Assembly: GCF_028502605.1 (NCBI RefSeq)
Contig: NC_079236.1
Span: 2,728,001 to 2,792,000 of the forward strand
Source: Trichoderma breve
Taxonomy: Eukaryota; Ascomycota; Sordariomycetes; Hypocreales; Hypocreaceae
Length of the DNA: 64,000 nt
Reading direction: 5' to 3'
Each line of letters opens with the position of its first letter. Position 1 is the stretch's first letter. Both the position numbers and the translations under genes were made by a program. The notes beneath the pieces are model-generated. The model saw only the letters and a list, made by a program, of their open reading frames with translations, did not search any database and was not told where the DNA came from. Below, piece by piece: positions 54,639 through 64,000 of this stretch.

Positions 54639-55187
54639 TCATTTCATCATAAAGTCTGCAAGTGATAGCGAGTTCGATTGGCGCTGCTGGCCAGAGAGCA
54701 AAGCCTGCAAGCCGGCCTTGCGATTCTTGGCGCGCTTCTTGCTGCTCGCGTTCGCAGTGGCTGGTTTTTGTACCTCGACGCTGCCCGAGGGCTTTTGCAT
54801 CTTTGCGTTGGAAGTTTTGTGACGCGTGATAGGTTCGGGGGCTGAGAGGGGGATTCTGGTGACTCTGGCGCAGAAGCCGCACGTCCAATCCTTGGAACGC
54901 TCTCGCGCAGAGCCAGGTTTTGTCGTTTTAGAAGACCGTGTCTTTCTCCTCGTGGCCCTCAATGTCTCCAGTTTCAGTAGAGTTCCTTTTCCGGGTATCA
55001 TGATGTGCCCGCAGGCAGCGCAGACATGCTGTCGTTCAAGGTCTGAGGGTGCCATGTCGTGAGAGTATAGAAGTCCTGCTCTCTGGCTCAGGAGATGCGC
55101 CGATGTCTCTGGAGCTGCATCTCGAAGCAAATGAGCAGCATCCGTGAGGAAGGTGACTGCCGGGGAGTTTGCGGTGACAGCCGCCAT
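54639..55187 (-). CDS. RNase P/MRP subunit of the Rpr2/Rpp21/Snm1 family
   Basis: A frame of 182 residues from the ATG at 55187 (GCCGCCATG on the minus strand: MAAVTANSPAVTFLTDAAHL). A longer open stretch upstream has no ATG. The family pattern is clear: helical N-terminus with HLLSQRAGLLYSHDM, then the zinc-binding pairs VCAACGHIMIPGKG at about 74-87 and WTCGFCARVTRIPL at about 124. The Lys-rich tail ends LADFMMK. Such proteins are subunits of RNase P (tRNA 5' end maturation) or RNase MRP (rRNA processing). Sequence alone does not tell which one. It lies between ZPR1 and the DUF866 gene, all on the minus strand. Confidence 0.85.
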   Translation of the reverse strand: MAAVTANSPAVTFLTDAAHLLRDAAPETSAHLLSQRAGLLYSHDMAPSDLERQHVCAACGHIMIPGKGTLLKLETLRATRRKTRSSKTTKPGSARERSKDWTCGFCARVTRIPLSAPEPITRHKTSNAKMQKPSGSVEVQKPATANASSKKRAKNRKAGLQALLSGQQRQSNSLSLADFMMK

Positions 55188-55408
55188 GTGGTGAGTTGCG
55201 CTGTTCTGTCCAGCTGCTGCAGTAAATAAAGGTCGGGACAAGTTTGAAGCTTTTCAAGTTCAGCACCGTGATGGACAGGTGTGGGGCAGGGGTGTCTACA
55301 TGATTTTGTGGGGAGTGCATTTAATTGGGCACTGAAGCACTTCTATCATGATATGCAGTTGGGCGAGCTTTTCGATCTATTTATTGAAATGGAATCAACA
55401 TTTGTACA

Positions 55409-56134
55409 TTACGCTCTCCTTATTTCCCAAACCAGCTCCTTGATGCTGACCTCCTCGCCCGCCTTTTCGTCATAGTCAAACCATTCTCCGTCTATCAGCT
55501 CGATTCCAGTAAACTTGGTACCGGAGTCAATTCCATCGGCCAGCCACTCGCCCTATTCAAGCGAGACATTATCAGCTACGAATCTCATATGATCAGCTGG
55601 GGATGAACCCTTGACATACCTCTGCCTTGAACTCTGTAAACTCCAAACCTCTGCAGTCAAACTCAAACACCTTTTGCGGCTTGGGTGGCTCTCCCTGCTC
55701 ATAGGCTGCCGGAGCCGCCTTGATTGTCGCTGATGACTCTCGCTATAAGGAAACAAGGTATGTTAGAACCTATTAAGCAGCATTTAGGGTGAATGCAGAT
55801 ATACCTTGCAGTTTTTGCATCTCCAAACAAAGTTGGCCTCGCCCCGACTGCCGCTCATTTCATTGGTTTCCTGCTCAAGAATGTGAGTTTCGCGGACAGT
55901 AATGGATATGAGATATTAACGCACGAAGCGGTTTACTCCAACATAGTTCTCATGAGTCTCTCTGCAAGATGTACACTGGACCTTGAACATGTACCAGAAC
56001 GGGTTGTCTTGCGTATCGTCGGGGCGCAAATTGGTCACACTGTTTTCATGTGAGTGACTACATTCTGTGAGATCGTGGGGCAAAAATCAAAGCACATACC
56101 CCGTCAGCTCTGCTGTCAGTACAAGGGCAAACAT
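55409..56134 (-). CDS. DUF866 (CXXC-type zinc-binding) protein, five exons
   Basis: Exons on the minus strand are 56134-56100, 56039-55925, 55870-55805, 55742-55620 and 55552-55409. They join in frame to 160 residues, the usual length of this family (human CZIB/C1orf123, yeast YCR090C). The start reads MFALVLTAELTGVTNLRPDD; CTSC near residue 38 and CKNC near 69 are the paired zinc ligands. EMSGSRGEANFVWRCKNCKR and the end EWFDYDEKAGEEVSIKEL are strongly conserved. Four introns of 53-67 nt all have GT...AG ends. The biochemical role of the family is poorly defined. A 305-bp divergent promoter separates it from the PPR gene. Confidence 0.93.
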
Positions 56135-56439
56135 TTTTGCCTATTCCCAAGCTGTAACGTATGAAAAGTGATCTTAGAAAGTAATCAAGGAAGAAAATAA
56201 ATAACGATTTCGTAATGTTTTCCACTTTGACTCCCATCAATTACGCAGATGGTGTAAGAGAGATCAATTTCATCGAGGTGGGGGAATTGGCGGATCACGT
56301 GATGCCGTAGAAACCTCTCTTGGAGCATCGTTCGATTTTCGTGGATTTACATTACACCTGGAGCTTCGACGTCAATTGACGGCCATAATTCGCGCCGCCT
56401 CTCTCGGAAACCTTATATGTCCCTGCAAATGCCTGGGTA

Positions 56440-58575
56440 ATGCAGACGATTCTATCAAGAGCCGGAAAGGCTCCTCGCAGTGGGTGCAAAGCCTGCACCA
56501 GCGCCATTGAGACCCTGGGCAAGAGACCGGTCTCTGCTCGCCGCAAGCCGACGTTCGCCGAGCTCTTCACAGCATGCTACAGCTCAGTATTCGCCACAGC
56601 AGCATTGGTAGATGCTGTCAGGAAGGATGACCGCAGGAAAGAGCTGGATCGTCAGCTAGACGAAGTTCGAAAGGAATTGGCCGACCTTCAGGATGGCCGG
56701 CAACGGCCCAGCTCGGACGACGACTCAACAGCTCCAGAACTTAGTCTTCGACAGATGGATACGCTATGGCAGAGCCTAAAGAAGATATACAACAGCCGTC
56801 CCTACATGAAGGAAATACACCAGCCAGCAACCATTAGCGCATCCGATCTTGTCGAAGCTCTAAAGCACGAACACTACGGCTGCTCAGACCATCCACTGCG
56901 GAACTCCAAGAGGCAGATGGATTACGATAGACTCGAAGGCGCAATAATGCAAGAAGAGAGTGCAAATGGGAGATACTACCGAGAACCCCGGAACCAGGCC
57001 CAGCTGCTTCGTGAATCCCTGAGTACAGAGACCCTTGTTCGGAAACTTTTGGACCGTACAAGATATCTCCCTGAAGACCAGTCCGGTCCATCGCTTCAAA
57101 AAGCCCGGAATTTACTGGAGAAAGGAGGCCAGGGGTTCACTTTCCGATCTATCGACTCAGATAGAGCTCGGGACAACACCATCCTGTTGAACAAGCGGCT
57201 GAGATCTTTGGCTGCTGCCTCGAATCTTAGTATGAAGGAGAAAGTTGGCAGGATTTGCTACAACCTGCTAGTTTCATCACACCCGCCAGATATACACACC
57301 TACAACACGCTCATTGTTGCGTTTAACAAATCAGGCCATCATTCATTTGCCGAGGCACTAGTTGCTTCGTTCTTCCAGTACCGACTTTTACAACCTACAC
57401 CATCCACATTCATCGCCATCTTAAATCACTACCAATGCACTAATAACCATGGAAGATTCTTACGAGCCCTCGCATGCATTACCGGACTGGACAACCGAAC
57501 TGGCGCAAAAGTTCGCCGGAGGCACGTATCGGACATTGAAGAAAACCCAAATCTCCTACCTTGGGCCCTGGACTCTAGACGCCGAACTCTCACTGGGGAC
57601 TATATCTGGGACCATCTACCACTCTCGCAACCTTTGGTAGAAGAAATCATCGGCGGTCTACTTCACTTCAAGCTCTTTGACCAGGCTGCGGCGTTTTTCA
57701 TTTCATGCGTGCAGTCTGGAGTCAACCTGAGCTTGAATTCAGTCAAATTCTTCCTTGATGAATGCATCAATGCTCTGGACTGGAAAGCTGCAGTTCGATT
57801 GACTTCCAGCTTCGCACGTTCCCAGCCAACTTTGCAGAGGCTGCTCAGAGTGGGAGGGGATAGCGAGAATGCCTCGTACATTGCCGACCGAATACGAGTA
57901 TTGCTAGACATCTGTGGTCTTGATGGTTCAGATAAGCCGTCAAAGTCGCTTCTAGTCAACTTGAAGATTTCGGGTCCCTCATTTACGAAGCTCCTCAACA
58001 CATTGACCCAGGAGGCCGGGCCCCCGAAAGAGAGGCTGACGTCCGGAGAAGAGATATACAGGAGTAAAAGCAGAGTGCTGCAACTGGAGAGTATATGGAA
58101 AGAGTATGAGTTTGTGAGAAAGACTACGATCTCCATCGAGAGCAAGCTCCTCTACCCCGACTTCTCACGGACCTTTCGAGCCTCAATGGCACTCCATATT
58201 GGCAAGACGGCCACGCAAAGAAGCGAGCAGTTGGATCAAGAGCTGACACAACTCATGGAGAGCACCTCTTTGATTGGATCGACATCGCAGCCACTTATAG
58301 AGAGTGAAGATGCTACGGAGCGCAACCGTCCTCCAGATACAATACCCCTTTCCGAAGAACCCGCGCACGCAGAGTCAGACATGTCTTTGCACAGATATGC
58401 GACAAGGTCTGAGAAGTTGGAATTTTTCGACCATGGGAATACAGTTGAGTCCAAGCTCACAAGACCGAGACCTGGGCAATTGCTCCCAGCTTGGCCGACT
58501 TGTCTACCAAGTGAAGACAGCGTTCTTCGGAGAATGGCTGTGACTAATGCGAGGATGATGAGAACTGAAGGATGA
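56440..58575 (+). CDS. mitochondrial pentatricopeptide-repeat protein
   Basis: A single exon of 711 residues. The N-terminus is basic and hydroxylated without acidic residues for the first 23 positions (MQTILSRAGKAPRSGCKAC), as expected of a mitochondrial presequence. A charged coiled stretch follows near 60-85 (RRKELDRQLDEVRKELADLQ). PPR-like helical pairs occur from about 275: PDIHTYNTLIVAFNKSGHHS, then LLQPTPSTFIAILNHYQC, and around 420 FDQAAAFFISCVQSGVNLSL. Fungal members of this type act in mitochondrial RNA stability or translation; the target cannot be read from the sequence. The C-terminal 100 residues look disordered. Confidence 0.85.
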   Translation: MQTILSRAGKAPRSGCKACTSAIETLGKRPVSARRKPTFAELFTACYSSVFATAALVDAVRKDDRRKELDRQLDEVRKELADLQDGRQRPSSDDDSTAPELSLRQMDTLWQSLKKIYNSRPYMKEIHQPATISASDLVEALKHEHYGCSDHPLRNSKRQMDYDRLEGAIMQEESANGRYYREPRNQAQLLRESLSTETLVRKLLDRTRYLPEDQSGPSLQKARNLLEKGGQGFTFRSIDSDRARDNTILLNKRLRSLAAASNLSMKEKVGRICYNLLVSSHPPDIHTYNTLIVAFNKSGHHSFAEALVASFFQYRLLQPTPSTFIAILNHYQCTNNHGRFLRALACITGLDNRTGAKVRRRHVSDIEENPNLLPWALDSRRRTLTGDYIWDHLPLSQPLVEEIIGGLLHFKLFDQAAAFFISCVQSGVNLSLNSVKFFLDECINALDWKAAVRLTSSFARSQPTLQRLLRVGGDSENASYIADRIRVLLDICGLDGSDKPSKSLLVNLKISGPSFTKLLNTLTQEAGPPKERLTSGEEIYRSKSRVLQLESIWKEYEFVRKTTISIESKLLYPDFSRTFRASMALHIGKTATQRSEQLDQELTQLMESTSLIGSTSQPLIESEDATERNRPPDTIPLSEEPAHAESDMSLHRYATRSEKLEFFDHGNTVESKLTRPRPGQLLPAWPTCLPSEDSVLRRMAVTNARMMRTEG

Positions 58576-60393
58576 GAGAAGGAAAAAAAGAAGAAGCCAG
58601 ACTTGAACAAACTTTCTACCATTATTTACGGAGAACTACTGATCGTATTGTATTACTGGTATCAAATATTTGTATATGGAACAGTTGGTGATGGACCAAC
58701 ATTTACTGGGGCGGCGCTTTCTGGTGGGAGGGGAACTGGAGAACTGGGGCTTAGAAGCCACCAATTACTGTACAGTACGAGCATGACGATGATGACCGCA
58801 TCAATTACCCAAATTCAATGCTACTGTGGCACGAGTTTTATAACGATCAATGTGTCCAACTTCCATTTTTAACTTGGTGATGCTCCAGCTGGCCCAGCCC
58901 GTGTTCAGATCTGGAGAAGTGGCGGTGGCTAGCGCAGAAAATATCGAGGCTTACAGTGCTGTTGGTACCGTGTCTGGTTTTCGAGACCCAGCGCCACAGC
59001 GATGTGCGGTCGTGCCTGGCAGCGCCTCAGCCCGCTAACTCTCAGCGGATCTCAGCGATCTCAGCGGACGGGGTCACAGTGAGACAAAGCGGCAAAGCGA
59101 ACTGGCCTGGCGGCAAGACCGGAATGGAAGAGCCGGCTCGGTCACGAGGCGCGGGCGTGTCCACTCAAGCATCGCATGTGGTCCATGTGCTCCAAAGGCT
59201 TCACGTCACTGCAAGGAATCTCTCAGGGGGGAGACTCCAGAAAGGCGAGAGACACGGTGCTCCACCGGGGCGAGTGGCGCGCAGCTTTTGATTCAGGGTC
59301 TGGTCCTTTTTGGCTTGGGGTAAGTTTCGTGTCGGGTTTTTTATCGCAGCGACTGAGTGAATTGGCTGGTGTTAGGTTTTGCGAGATGGAGGCTGCTGCT
59401 GTACTAAAAACCTCCAGTCTGTCTTGTCGCCTACTAACTGATGCTATGACCGCTAGTGACGCTGCCAAAAGTGGGTGGTGATGGGATGGGGTGGAGAGTC
59501 AAAACAGTCTGATTGATCTCTTCTTCCTCTTTCCTCTTTTTTCCCTTCTCCAAAGATCCATCTCCACCGGACGACGTTGAAAAAGGCGGCGTGGCCTCCG
59601 AACATCGCTTCTGCGGACCCTGTCCTGTCCTGTCCTGTCTGCCGCATGTCAGATGAGCCTTGCCAGCAAATAACTTATTCACCTCCGAGAGACAGTATCA
59701 GAACACGGACGTGTGACCGACGCCACTGGCTGCTCCCTGCGAGTCGTTGTTGGACATTGCGAGCAATCCGTCGCTGATCGAGAGAGGCCGAGTTGCTTAT
59801 CACACCTATGTGTCTGCGATAACACCCAACCCGTTCGTTTGTGCTTGTGCAAGTAAGTCCTCGGCTTCCCACTTCCGCTCCGTCATCATTCACTCCCCCC
59901 GTGAGTTTGTGAGCAATCTAGACTCAGCGCCGCCGGGCTATGGATTGTTTGGTGGCTACCCGCATTTGTTAGAGCTTGTTGAGGAACGTGGAGGCTGGTC
60001 ATCATCACGCGGTCTTCTCTGCTTTGCATTGCTCTGCATCTTTTGCCTTCTTCTACCGTCCCGGCAAATCTAGGCTTTCTGTCTCTTTCCGCGCTCTAAC
60101 TTTCTTTCTCCAGTTCTCACCGGTCCTTTCTTTGAATATTGGCGAGATTGGGCTTCTACTTTGTGAGTAGTAACATTCTTCTATCCTCCCGATAATACCA
60201 TACCGCCACAATTCGGATCGCCATTCATACGACGGTTTGATACAAACTGCCCCTCCATCAGAAGTCGGGAAAAACCCGTCTGACAGAAACCCCCACACAG
60301 AGCTCTGACCAATCAATCGGCATAAGCAGGCTGAAATTAAGAAGCATACCGAAAGAGGAAAGATAAGAAAACCAGGCGAGCTGGGAAGAAACC
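58576..60393. other. intergenic, 1.8 kb, promoter side of the GDE1-like gene
   Basis: Contains CCTGT repeats at 59625-59640 and long C/T-rich parts from 59500 on. No coding frame with family resemblance. The last 300 nt probably form the leader of the next gene. Confidence 0.5.
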
Positions 60394-63300
60394 ATGAAGT
60401 TTGGACGAAAGTGAGTTGCTCAAGATCAATTGGAGGAGGCATTCACTGAAACGGTCCTCTTCCAAAGCCTTCCGCGAAACCAAGTCCCTGAATGGGCCGG
60501 CGCCTATATCAACTACAAGGGCCTCAAGAAAATTGTCAAGGCCGCCGCCGAGAAAGCCCGGAATGGCGAAACCGTAGATCCAGCAGGTGGGCTGCCTTGA
60601 ACGCTACTCTCCCCTGTTGAGGCCGAGCCTCCTCCCTAACTCATTCCACGCAGAGCTTTCCTTTGCCCTCGACCGTAACCTTGAAGATGTCGACTCCTTT
60701 TATAACAAAAAGTACGCCGAGGCTTGCCGACGCGTCAACCTTTTGCAGAATCGCTATGGACGCGTGCCCGATGTCGTCGCGACTCTGGACCAGGACGAGA
60801 TCGAGGAGGTCATGGGCGCGCTCTTGGAACTGAGAAGTCAGTTGAGAAACCTGCAGTGGTTTGGTGAAATAAACCGCAAGGGTTTTGTCAAGATCACAAA
60901 AAAGGCCGACAAGAAGGTGCCCGGAATCGCCTCTCAGCACCAGTACATCTCAACAAAGGTTGATCCAAAGCCGTTTGCGCGGGATGGAAATGTCGTCAGA
61001 CTTCTCAGCGAGATCAATCGGTGGCTTTCGGTGCTGGGAGACGCGCAGAACGTAGATGATTCTACGTCAGAGCGGTCTACTCGTTCCTTCAGTAGATCCT
61101 CGGCGAGGGTGTTTCTTCATATGCCACAGGCCCAGCTCGATACGCTGGAGCAGGCTGTCCGCAGCAATGACGTCGAGGCTCTGAAATCTGGATTGGCTGA
61201 TGCTCATGTTGTCTCGTCAGAGACTTCATCACAGCCGTTGTTGCTCAATCTCTTGCAACGGTCAATTTCAGGAAGATCCCGGGCTTGTATTGCGTATCTT
61301 TTGCAAAACATCAAAGATCTCGACGAGCCAGAAGACATCAATGGACGGAATTGCATCCACCGCCTGGTCATTCACATTGGCCGCACCAAATCCGCGCCCA
61401 CAAACGAGGACGCTAACACTTACCCCGTTCCTGTTGGCACACATTTCAACAACAGGCATCTGCAGCCTGCAGTCTCCTCTGCCGTCCAAGTCAAGGAAAT
61501 AAACAAGCACGAATCTGCTCTGCTCGGAAAGGACGATGAAGCTGTGCAGATCCTTGAATATCTGTTTGATAATATGTCTGAAAACCAGCGAGGGGCTCTG
61601 AAGAGCCCCGACACGTTTGGCCGGCTACCGCTTCACTATGCTGCTCAGTTTGGGTTTGTTGTCGTGTGCCAAATCATCATGGCCAGGATGCAGCAATGGA
61701 ATCAGTTTGACGTCAAAGACGGAATTGATGCCCCTGAGTGGCAAGACAGTGATGGTTACGCGCCGCTCCATCTCAGCGTCATCGGCGGCCATCCTCTGAC
61801 CACCCAGGCTCTGCTCCAGGGCGAGAATTGGCAGGGCAGCAGTGAGGCCAAGACAGAAATCCGAAAGACAGTTGCCAAGTCTGGCGCCGTCCTTGCGCTT
61901 GCTACCAAATCCAACTACACTGTTATTGTCAAGATGCTTGTCGATGCGGGTGTTAATGTCAATTGGACCGACAAGACAGGCGAGACGGCTCTCCACGTTG
62001 CCGCCAGGTTTGGGCATGATGAGTGTGCTCGTGTCATCCTAGAGAGCAAGTTGCAGAAGGTTGATGTGGAAATCGCAGAAAAGTCTTATGCTTGGACTCC
62101 TTTGCACGTCGCTGCGGTTGACGGCTCCCTCTCTGTTGTCCAATTGCTCATCGATGCTGGGGCAGATGTCTCCAAGCCAGATGCATCTGGCTGGACAGCC
62201 ACTGAGCATGCCTCGTTGCGTGGTCATATGCAGATCGCGAGGCTTCTCGCGGCTCACACTGACGAGTCAGAGGCTGCTACCAGAGCCGTGACTGCATCTC
62301 CACCACTTAACCCTACAGAGGTCTCCTCCATTGACGGCCGCCGTTCGAATGGAGCTCCGCCGGCGCCGCGACCAGCTGAGCTTGTTAAGACGTTCGGACA
62401 TCGTTACTTGACCAATGAAAGCCTGGTCTTGGTTAGCCTTGGATCTATGGACATTCGAAAGAAGCTTGATGCGGTAACTCTTGACAGCGTTCCTCTCGCA
62501 GAGGCACACAACACGCAGCTCGATACAGCTCTGTCTGTCGTGGTAACCGCCAACGGGGCTCATGGAGAGTCAACTATCGTTGATCTCCCGGTGCACGAGC
62601 ATATTGCTACCGAGCCGATTGTCTTTACAACTCGAGACGCATCCAAAGTCAAGCTTCTCTTCGACATTGTCCCAACTTATTCTGGAAACAACAAGCACAA
62701 GATTGGCCGTGCCGTGGCCCTTATGTCGTCTGTCAAGCCATCACTTGGTACTGGCCGTATGAACTTGCAAGGCGATCTGTGCGTGCCTATTATGAACAGC
62801 AGCTTGGAGGTTATTGGAACAGTCAACTTCAACTTTTTGGTCATTACACCCTTCTATCACCCTAACATGGAGATTACCTCCAGACAGACGTACTGGAAAA
62901 AGCTCTCGTCCACTATGCTTATTGGCCATCGAGGTCTCGGAAAAAACATTACCTCAAACAAGTCTCTTCAGCTCGGCGAGAACACGCTGCCGTCTTTCAT
63001 TGCCGCGGCTAATCTTGGAGCTCAATATGTCGAGTTTGATGTGCAGCTCACCAAAGATCATGTCCCGGTCATCTACCACGACTTTCTTGTCAGCGAAACT
63101 GGCATCGATGCTCCTGTTCACACGCTCACTTTGGAGCAGTTCTTGCACATTAACCCGGATGGTAGGAGAAACAACAGCAACCGCAAGAATAGCCCAGCGC
63201 AGAGCGGAAAGTCGACTGTTGGCCGTACGCGCAGCAACAGCTTTACCCCACAGCGGTCACAGTCCATGGGCTACGCCGGTTCTGGTTTGCAACAGGAGAT

Positions 63301-64000
63301 GGAGGAGCGCATGAAACACACTAGAGACTTCAAAGAGAAGGGATACAAGGCCAACTCGCGAGGCAACTTCATTCAGGCGCCTTTTGCGACATTGGAAGAC
63401 TTGTTCCGAAAGCTACCGGAACATATCGGTTTCAACATTGAAATGAAGTATCCTATGCTCCACGAAAGCGAGGAACACGAGATGGATACGTATGCGGTGG
63501 AACTAAACTCCTTCTGCGACACCGTGCTGTCTAAAGTCTACGACCTGGCGGGGGAGCGCCACATCATCTTCAGCTCCTTCAACCCGGATATTTGTCTGTG
63601 TCTCAGCTTCAAGCAACCCTCCATTCCGATTCTGTTCCTGACAGATGCCGGCGTCTCCCCTGTCGGAGATGTCCGAGCCTCATCGCTGCAGGAGGCCATC
63701 CGCTTCGCTAGCCGCTGGAACCTTCTCGGCATTGTTTCCGCAGCGGAGCCCCTGATCAACAGCCCCCGCCTCGTGAGGGTTGTGAAGGAGAATGGGTTGG
63801 TGTGTGTCAGTTACGGCACGCTTAATAACGACCCGATGATGGTTCAGGTAAGTCTCCGGCCGTTGGCAAACGCCACATTATCTTAACAATATGTTTTCGT
63901 TGTCGTTTGAACTAACAATCATTGCAGCGTCAGGTCAAAGAAGGCATCGATGCCGTCATTGTAGACAGCGTTTTAGCTATCCGAAAGGGACTCACAAGCG
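60394..64000 (+). CDS. GDE1: SPX-ankyrin-GDPD glycerophosphodiesterase, GDE1-like (3' end outside window)
   Basis: Exons 60394-60410, 60468-60586, 60654-63847 and 63928 onward. The first coding exon is only 17 nt (MKFGR plus two bases); splicing gives MKFGRNLPRNQVPEWAGAYI, then NYKGLKKIVK, the classic SPX start with its Lys cluster for inositol polyphosphates. Ankyrin units lie at about 364-577 (GRLPLHYAAQFG, TALHVAARFGHDECARVIL, TPLHVAAVDGSLSVVQLL). The GDPD domain starts near 800: IGHRG with His804-Arg805, GENTLPS with Glu821, VEFDV with Glu839 and Asp841, and YHD with His854. The intact catalytic set favours an active Gde1-type glycerophosphocholine phosphodiesterase over the Pho81-type regulator. 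It continues past the window edge after an 80-nt intron; at least 1134 residues are present. Confidence 0.93.

Noticed and set aside
54639..55241. Longer N-terminus for the Rpr2-type protein beginning at 55241
   Set aside because: That position is TTG, not ATG; the first ATG is at 55187.

Overview
This is a window of nuclear DNA from a filamentous ascomycete, most likely a Sordariomycete; the exact genus cannot be read from the sequence. The evidence is short GT-AG introns (57-117 nt) with CTAAC/CTGAC-like branch sites, pyrimidine-rich leaders, two tRNA genes with introns, and protein families typical of the group: a Hsf1-type heat-shock factor, CWC27, PPIL3/Cyp10, Sen54, ZPR1, a DUF866 protein, a mitochondrial PPR protein and an SPX-ankyrin-GDPD phosphodiesterase.

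Layout. From 0 to 12 kb the window is mostly ordinary: a Delta24-sterol-reductase-like FAD enzyme (-), a spliced His/Cys/Ser-rich microprotein (+), CWC27 (+), an intron-containing tRNA-Met, HSF1 (+) and one unrecognised gene (+). From about 12.4 to 20.5 kb it is an accessory, repeat-rich stretch. It holds an inverted duplication, 29-bp and 20-bp minisatellites, a frameshifted unknown gene, a decayed SF1 (UPF1/DNA2-like) helicase, and three copies of a repeat that looks like a Pol III transcription unit (upstream TATA, A-box-like and B-box-like motifs, oligo-T end). From 21 to 26 kb there are an arrestin-fold gene (-) and the cyclophilin PPIL3/Cyp10 (+) with a GC-AG intron. From 26 to 33 kb is a second graveyard: two more helicase fossils, a broken ankyrin gene, a broken unknown gene and several tandem repeats. 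At 34-36 kb lies a 688-aa protein with an internally duplicated domain (-). The first coding exon of a proline-rich protein is at 37.4-37.8 kb (-). A gene-poor stretch of about 9 kb follows (37.8-47.0 kb). From 47 to 64 kb gene density is high again: SEN54 (-), tRNA-Leu, a small orphan helical protein (+) in a short accessory patch, ZPR1 (-), an RNase P/MRP Rpr2-type subunit (-), a five-exon DUF866 zinc protein (-), a PPR protein (+), and a GDE1-like gene (+) that runs off the right edge.

Connections. Several housekeeping genes concern RNA maturation: two spliceosome-linked cyclophilins (CWC27 and PPIL3), a tRNA-splicing endonuclease subunit, an RNase P/MRP subunit, and two tRNA genes whose introns Sen54 would help remove. 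This looks like coincidence of neighbourhood rather than an operon. The most unusual material is the Pol III-like repeat family at 17.5-20.3 kb, the microprotein at 3.06 kb, the duplicated-domain protein at 34-36 kb, the orphan helical protein at 51.3 kb, and the trail of related helicase fossils.
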